A DNA stretch of 16,180 nucleotides from a halophilic archaeon J07HX64. GTDB taxonomy: Archaea > Halobacteriota > Halobacteria > Halobacteriales > Haloarculaceae. The stretch spans positions 1,153,841 to 1,170,020 of the forward strand of contig KE356579.1 in the NCBI GenBank assembly GCA_000416085.1, read 5' to 3'. Positions 12,535-16,180 of the stretch are shown here, piece by piece; within the stretch, counting starts at the first letter, position 1, and every line of letters starts with the position of its first letter. The position numbers were made by a program, and so were the translations under genes. The notes under the pieces are model-generated. The model was not told the DNA's origin. It worked only from the letters and a program-made list of their open reading frames with translations, and searched no databases.

Positions 12535-14247
12535 ATGCGAGATCCTGCGTCGCTGTCTGTGACCATCGTCGACGGGTACGTCGACGAACCGGCACACTTC
12601 GGCGTCCCGCCGTATATCTCGACGTACCCACGCAACGTCGCCGGTGCGCTCGTGGATGCCGGTGTCCCGTCGGGACAGGTCACGTACCACACGATCGACG
12701 CGCTCCGCGAGAAACGGGAGCGCTGGCGCGACGTGGAGGAGGCGGATCTCATGATCTACGTCGGTGGGATGACTGTCCCGGGGAGCTACGTCGGTGGCAC
12801 ACCCGCCGAACCCGAGGAGGTCCGCCGCCTCGGTTGGACGGCCGAGGGAACAACACTCCTAGGCGGCCCAGTCCGGTTCGGTGTCGGCGACGCGAACGAG
12901 GGGGCAACTGAAACCGAGCGCGACGATCTCGACTACGACTTCGTCGCGAAAGGTGATATCGAGGCGGCGGCATACGACCTCGTACACGGCGGGATGGAGG
13001 GGTTCGGTGACCGGATGCGCGACAACGATGAACTCGGACGGTGGGCCGGTGCCGGCGCGTTCATCGTCGAGCAACACCCCAATCACCCCGAGTACCTCAT
13101 CTGTGAACTCGAAACCTCCCGTGGCTGTCCTTACCGTTGCTCGTTCTGCACGGAACCGCTGTACGGTGCCGCACCGAGTTTCCGCACACCGGAGGCTGTG
13201 GTTGAGGAGGTGGCCGAGCTCGCCGACCGCGGCGTCTCACACTTTCGTCTCGGCCGACAGGCCGACATCCTCGCGTACGGCGGTGACGGCGAGGCACCCA
13301 ACCCCGACGCGCTCCGGAAGCTGTACAGCGGTATCCGCGAGGCGGTCCCCGATCTCGGGACCCTCCACCTCGACAATATGAACCCGATCACCATCGTCCG
13401 GTGGCCCGAGAAGTCACGGGAGGGGATCCGTATTATCGCCGAACACAACACGGCCGGTGACACCGCCGCGTTCGGGCTGGAGTCGGCAGACCCCCTCGTC
13501 CAGGAGAAGAACAACCTCAACGTGACCACCGAGGAGTGTTTCCGGGCGGTGAAGATCGTCAACGAGGCGGCGGGCTGGCGACCCGGTGAGGACCCCGCCG
13601 ACGCGCCGACACACGGGTCGAACGCGGCCCGCCGTCTGCCGAAACTCCTGCCGGGTATCAACCTCCTCCACGGTTTGCAGGGTGAGCGTCGGGAGACGTT
13701 CGACCACAACAAGGAGTTTCTCCAGCGGGTCTACGATGCCGGACTCGTGCTCCGACGGGTCAACATCCGGCAGGTGATGGCCTTCTCCGGTACCGAGATG
13801 TCCGACACCGGCGCGGAGATCGCCCATGACCACAAGAAACTGTTCAAACAGTACAAACAGGAGGTCCGCGAGGAGATCGACAACCCGATGCTGGAGCGTG
13901 TCGCGCCGCCAGGCACCCTGCTGCCCGACGTCCATCTCGAATACCACCAGGACGGCAAGACGTTCGGCCGACAGCTCGGCACATACCCGCTACTGGTGGC
14001 TGTGCCGGGTGAGCGCCCGCTCGGGTCGGTCATCGACGTCGCGATAACCGACCACGGCTACCGCTCTGTGACGGGTGTGCCCCACCCGCTCGACGTGAAC
14101 GCCGCGTCGATGGACGAACTCACCACTATCCCGGGTGTCGGGAGCCAGCGGGCCGGCGATATCCTCGTCGACCGACCCCACAAGTCGGTGCCCGACATCG
14201 CACAACTGTCACAGTTCGTCGAGGTTCGCTCCTCCGGCGCCGACTGA
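12535..14247 (+). CDS. Radical SAM protein with C-terminal helix-hairpin-helix
   Basis: 570 residues from the ATG at 12535, where recognisable sequence (SVTIVDGYVDEPAHFGVPPY) begins. Domains in order: an N-terminal B12-binding-like alpha/beta region (about 8-180, with DLMIYVGGMTVPGSYVGGTP), then the radical SAM core with CxxxCxxC at Cys 198, 202 and 205 (SRGCPYRCSFCTEP), which ligates the 4Fe-4S cluster. Core strands follow (HFRLGRQADILAYGG, LHLDNMNPITIVRWPEKS, AAFGLESADPLVQEKNNLN). Near residue 519 starts a helix-hairpin-helix (LDVNAASMDELTTIPGVGSQRAGDIL), which usually binds nucleic acid non-specifically. This matches the archaeal family described as radical SAM enzymes with a C-terminal HhH motif (COG1031); the reaction is not known. 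Nucleic-acid modification is an inference from the HhH. No operon partner is next to it. Confidence 0.9.
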   Translation: MRDPASLSVTIVDGYVDEPAHFGVPPYISTYPRNVAGALVDAGVPSGQVTYHTIDALREKRERWRDVEEADLMIYVGGMTVPGSYVGGTPAEPEEVRRLGWTAEGTTLLGGPVRFGVGDANEGATETERDDLDYDFVAKGDIEAAAYDLVHGGMEGFGDRMRDNDELGRWAGAGAFIVEQHPNHPEYLICELETSRGCPYRCSFCTEPLYGAAPSFRTPEAVVEEVAELADRGVSHFRLGRQADILAYGGDGEAPNPDALRKLYSGIREAVPDLGTLHLDNMNPITIVRWPEKSREGIRIIAEHNTAGDTAAFGLESADPLVQEKNNLNVTTEECFRAVKIVNEAAGWRPGEDPADAPTHGSNAARRLPKLLPGINLLHGLQGERRETFDHNKEFLQRVYDAGLVLRRVNIRQVMAFSGTEMSDTGAEIAHDHKKLFKQYKQEVREEIDNPMLERVAPPGTLLPDVHLEYHQDGKTFGRQLGTYPLLVAVPGERPLGSVIDVAITDHGYRSVTGVPHPLDVNAASMDELTTIPGVGSQRAGDILVDRPHKSVPDIAQLSQFVEVRSSGAD

Positions 14248-14341
14248 CTCCGCTCGGTGACCCCCTCCGCGCTCGACCAGCTGTCTCGTGTCGCTCGAAC
14301 GACCCGCCGACCGATACCCGGACACGTATCAGATTTCCAGG

Positions 14342-14355
14342 TATAGCTTTTTTTA
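14342..14355 (+). promoter_or_regulatory. AT-rich promoter region of the repeat lipoprotein gene
   Basis: TATAGC at 14342 followed by a run of seven T and an A (14348-14355) in otherwise GC-rich sequence. This would start transcription near 14370-14380, giving a leader of about 60-70 nt before the ATG at 14441. An in-frame GTG at 14375 would then be a leaderless alternative start. Confidence 0.5.
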
Positions 14356-14425
14356 CCCAGGATACAATATCCGAGTGAGACGACGGACGCGTGCCCGAGG
14401 ACAGGTCGGAGCGGTCACAGTTCAC

Positions 14426-14432
14426 GAGGTGA
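14426..14432 (+). promoter_or_regulatory. Shine-Dalgarno site deciding the lipoprotein start
   Basis: GAGGTGA, strongly complementary to the 16S rRNA 3' end, 8 nt before ATG 14441. It favours that start over upstream in-frame GTG codons. Confidence 0.65.
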
Positions 14433-14440
14433 AACCCGGC

Positions 14441-15457
14441 ATGAAAAAGGAACAGACAGGATTCGACGGCACGACGGACAGCGACACCACCCGACGCGAG
14501 GGGTCGGGAGAGCAGACAGACGAACACGCCACAGGAGTCGGTAACCGGCGGCAGTTCCTCCTCGGTGTGGGCGCCGCAACCGCGTTCCTCGCCGGTTGCG
14601 TCGGCGGTGACGACGACGGCAACGGGAGTGACAACGGTAACGATAATACCGGCAACGGTGGTGACGACAGTACCGGCAACGGCGGCGATGATAATACCGG
14701 CAACGGTGGTGACGACAGTACCGGAAGCGGTGGTGACGACAGTACCGGTAGTGGTGGTGACGACAGTACCGGCAGCGGTGGTGACAACACCGGCAGCGGT
14801 GGTGACGACAGTACCGGTAGTGGTGGTGACGACAGTGCCGGCAACGGCGGTGATGATAGTCCCGGAAATGGCGGCGACGACAGTACCGGCAACGGTGGTG
14901 ACGACGGCACTGCATCCGAGGAGTTCTTCAACACAGTAAATTGGTCGTCAGACTTCAGAGTGGTGTTCAATAACGAGGAGCGCGGGACAACCATCGAGTA
15001 CAGGCGCAATGGCGGAGAGCGGTACATCGCCGGTGAAGATACTGAGGGAAACAACTACGAGTACTATCTCCTTGATGATGCGACGTACATCGTCAACCAG
15101 GGCCAGTGTATTACTTACGAGAACCCCCCGGACCAAACTCCGGACGACCCGACAGAGTTCGAGAACATTGAGGACCTGGAGGCACAGCAACCCGATATCA
15201 CGCAGGTCGGAACAGACACAGTCGACGGGGACCCCGTGACCGTGTACGAGGTCGACGGCGAGACGACCTACACGATGTACGTTCTCGAATCAGGGTTCCC
15301 GCGCCGGATCGAGACCCCGCAAGGGGATAGCAACTACTACGACTGGGGAGACACGGAGCCGATTGAGCCACCGGATCTGGAGTGCATGTCACCCGGCGGT
15401 GGCGGCGGCGACGGCGGCAACGGCGGCGGTGGCGGCGACGGCGGCGGCTACCCCTGA
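14441..15457 (+). CDS. Tat-exported lipoprotein with octapeptide repeats
   Basis: 338 residues. A 34-residue polar N-region leads to NRRQFLLGVGAATAFLAGC, a twin-arginine signal with lipobox Cys, so the protein is probably lipid-anchored outside the membrane. The n-region is longer than usual. Next is a repeat spacer of 11 units of the type NGGDDSTG (one unit has only 7 residues). A folded domain of about 170 residues then follows, starting EEFFNTVNWSSDFRVVFNN. It is rich in beta-type sequence with Tyr, Asp and Glu (YIAGEDTEGNNYEYYLLDDATYIV split by short turns; DTVDGDPVTVYEVDGETTYTMYV) and two Cys. A faint resemblance to LolA/LppX-like lipoprotein folds is possible, but I do not recognise the family. 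The C-terminus is a short Gly-rich tail ending GGGYP. Start supported by GAGGTGA 8 nt upstream. No gene neighbour suggests a role. Confidence 0.85.
   Translation: MKKEQTGFDGTTDSDTTRREGSGEQTDEHATGVGNRRQFLLGVGAATAFLAGCVGGDDDGNGSDNGNDNTGNGGDDSTGNGGDDNTGNGGDDSTGSGGDDSTGSGGDDSTGSGGDNTGSGGDDSTGSGGDDSAGNGGDDSPGNGGDDSTGNGGDDGTASEEFFNTVNWSSDFRVVFNNEERGTTIEYRRNGGERYIAGEDTEGNNYEYYLLDDATYIVNQGQCITYENPPDQTPDDPTEFENIEDLEAQQPDITQVGTDTVDGDPVTVYEVDGETTYTMYVLESGFPRRIETPQGDSNYYDWGDTEPIEPPDLECMSPGGGGGDGGNGGGGGDGGGYP
14654..14914 (+). repeat. Eleven 24-bp coding repeats (one of 21 bp)
   Basis: Units of the form AACGGTGGTGACGACAGTAC plus CGGC encode (N/S)GGDD(S/N)(T/A/P)G. The seventh unit lacks one codon. Neighbouring units are nearly identical in DNA, not just protein, indicating recent slippage or recombination. 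Confidence 0.9.
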
Positions 15458-15512
15458 CCGACAACCGCTCTTCGCACCCTCGGCGGTGTGTCGACGGTTG
15501 ATGAACCGCTGG

Positions 15513-16049
15513 TTACTCACTCGTGTCGTGTCGCTCCCCGGCATCGACCGGTTCCATCCCCTCGACGTGCTCGGTGTACCGGTCGGCGACGTAGAACAGG
15601 GGGTTCCCGGGGTCGAGCTCCTCCCGGAGGACACCGGCCGGGACACCACCGACGAGGCTGCCCGTCTCGACCGTTGTCTGCTCGCGGACGAGCGCCTTCG
15701 CGGCGACGATGCTCCGCGACTCCAGCACGGCATCGTCGAGCACTGTCGCGTGCATACCGACGAGACTTCGCTCCCCGACGGTCGCGTTGTGGACGATGGC
15801 GTTGTGTCCGACCGCTGCGCGCTCGGCCAGCACGACATCGTCGGCCAGACCGTCGGCGTGGATAGTGACGTTGTCCTGTACGTTCGCCCGCTCGCGGAGT
15901 TCGACCGACCCGCCGTCGGCGCGGATGACCGCCCCGGGAAACACAGTTGCGTCCGGACCGACGGTCACGTCACCGATCAGTATCGCCGCCGGGTCGACGT
16001 AGGCCGACTCCGCGACCTCGGGTTCGGTCCCGCGGAATTTGCGTCGCAT
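15513..16049 (-). CDS. Gamma-carbonic-anhydrase-like hexapeptide-repeat protein
   Basis: 178 residues from the ATG at 16049; a GTG two codons upstream is less likely because the TATA element (16072-16078) is 26 nt from the ATG. Repeated hexapeptides (VGPDATVFPGAVIRAD, ANVQDNVTIHADG, AVGHNAIVHNATVGERSLVGMHATVLDDA) predict a left-handed beta-helix trimer. The zinc-type histidines of the gamma-class are all present: His 64, His 82 and His 87, as are Arg 43 and Asp 45. Gamma-class proteins hydrate CO2, though many relatives have other or no known activity; the acidic loops of the archaeal Cam enzyme are missing, so this is closer to the CamH/YrdA group. It is cytoplasmic. The last ~20 residues are a hydrophilic tail. 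16056-16180 shows no gene. Confidence 0.9.
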   Translation of the reverse strand: MRRKFRGTEPEVAESAYVDPAAILIGDVTVGPDATVFPGAVIRADGGSVELRERANVQDNVTIHADGLADDVVLAERAAVGHNAIVHNATVGERSLVGMHATVLDDAVLESRSIVAAKALVREQTTVETGSLVGGVPAGVLREELDPGNPLFYVADRYTEHVEGMEPVDAGERHDTSE

Positions 16050-16071
16050 ACCCACCCTTGTCCGCCGACGG

Positions 16072-16078
16072 TCTAAAG
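16072..16078 (-). promoter_or_regulatory. TATA box of the gamma-CA-like gene
   Basis: Minus-strand CTTTAGA centred 26 nt before the ATG, within the palindrome GTCTTTAGAC. Confidence 0.5.
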
Positions 16079-16180
16079 ACCGGGGACAGATCGGTGAGGC
16101 GGCCCCGTGTACACTCCACGGAGCAGTCGGACACGACTCCGGTAGAGTTACACCCCTCGGGGTCGACGGAGAGACACGAA

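Noticed and set aside
14654..14914. CRISPR-like array
   Set aside because: Repeats are contiguous coding units with no unique spacers.

Overview
The window comes from a haloarchaeon (class Halobacteria). It is very GC-rich, the predicted proteins are acidic, and Tat signals with lipoboxes, halocyanin, an amphi-Trp protein and an archaeal Hjc resolvase are present. Several genes have a TATA element about 25-28 nt before the start codon, as expected for leaderless haloarchaeal transcripts. Genus cannot be assigned from the sequence. I see no tRNA, rRNA, CRISPR array or replication origin.

Layout, left to right. 1-1315 (minus): MoxR-type AAA+ ATPase, ATGA-coupled to a DUF58 protein cut by the window edge. 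1592-1918: small DUF5658-like membrane protein. 2091-2401: frameshifted membrane-protein remnant. 2706-3230: Hjc Holliday-junction resolvase, with a promoter lying inside the end of the upstream Tat-exported LVIVD beta-propeller gene (3237-4940). About 60 bp upstream of that propeller gene's start are four degenerate 35-bp tandem repeats. 5311-5657: amphi-Trp protein whose acidic tail carries a 47-bp duplication that throws it out of frame. 5833-6285 (minus): YdjM-like membrane hydrolase. 6462-6998: small MscS-like protein interrupted by one in-frame TGA.

7186-9295 (minus) is a respiratory cassette: halocyanin, a short stub resembling the N-terminus of a haloarchaeal 4Fe-4S subunit, and an NrfD/PsrC membrane subunit, the last two overlapping as ATGA. 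The rest of the iron-sulfur subunit and any molybdopterin subunit are absent here. The halocyanin has His where the axial copper ligand Met is expected. 9451-9955 is a transposase-less IS200/IS605-type (PATE-like) element with hairpin ends, flanked by diverged copies of one short sequence.

10144-12079 holds a DMT/EamA exporter and a convergent D-cysteine desulfhydrase/ACC deaminase family enzyme, whose stops are 1 bp apart. 12535-14247 is a radical SAM protein with a C-terminal helix-hairpin-helix. 14441-15457 is a Tat lipoprotein with 11 Gly-Asp-rich octapeptide repeats. 15513-16049 (minus) is a gamma-carbonic-anhydrase-like hexapeptide protein.

Four loci look broken or reduced (membrane remnant, amphi-Trp tail, MscS-like gene, iron-sulfur stub). 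That implies either local decay or base-level assembly errors. The most interesting unit is the reduced halocyanin/NrfD cassette.
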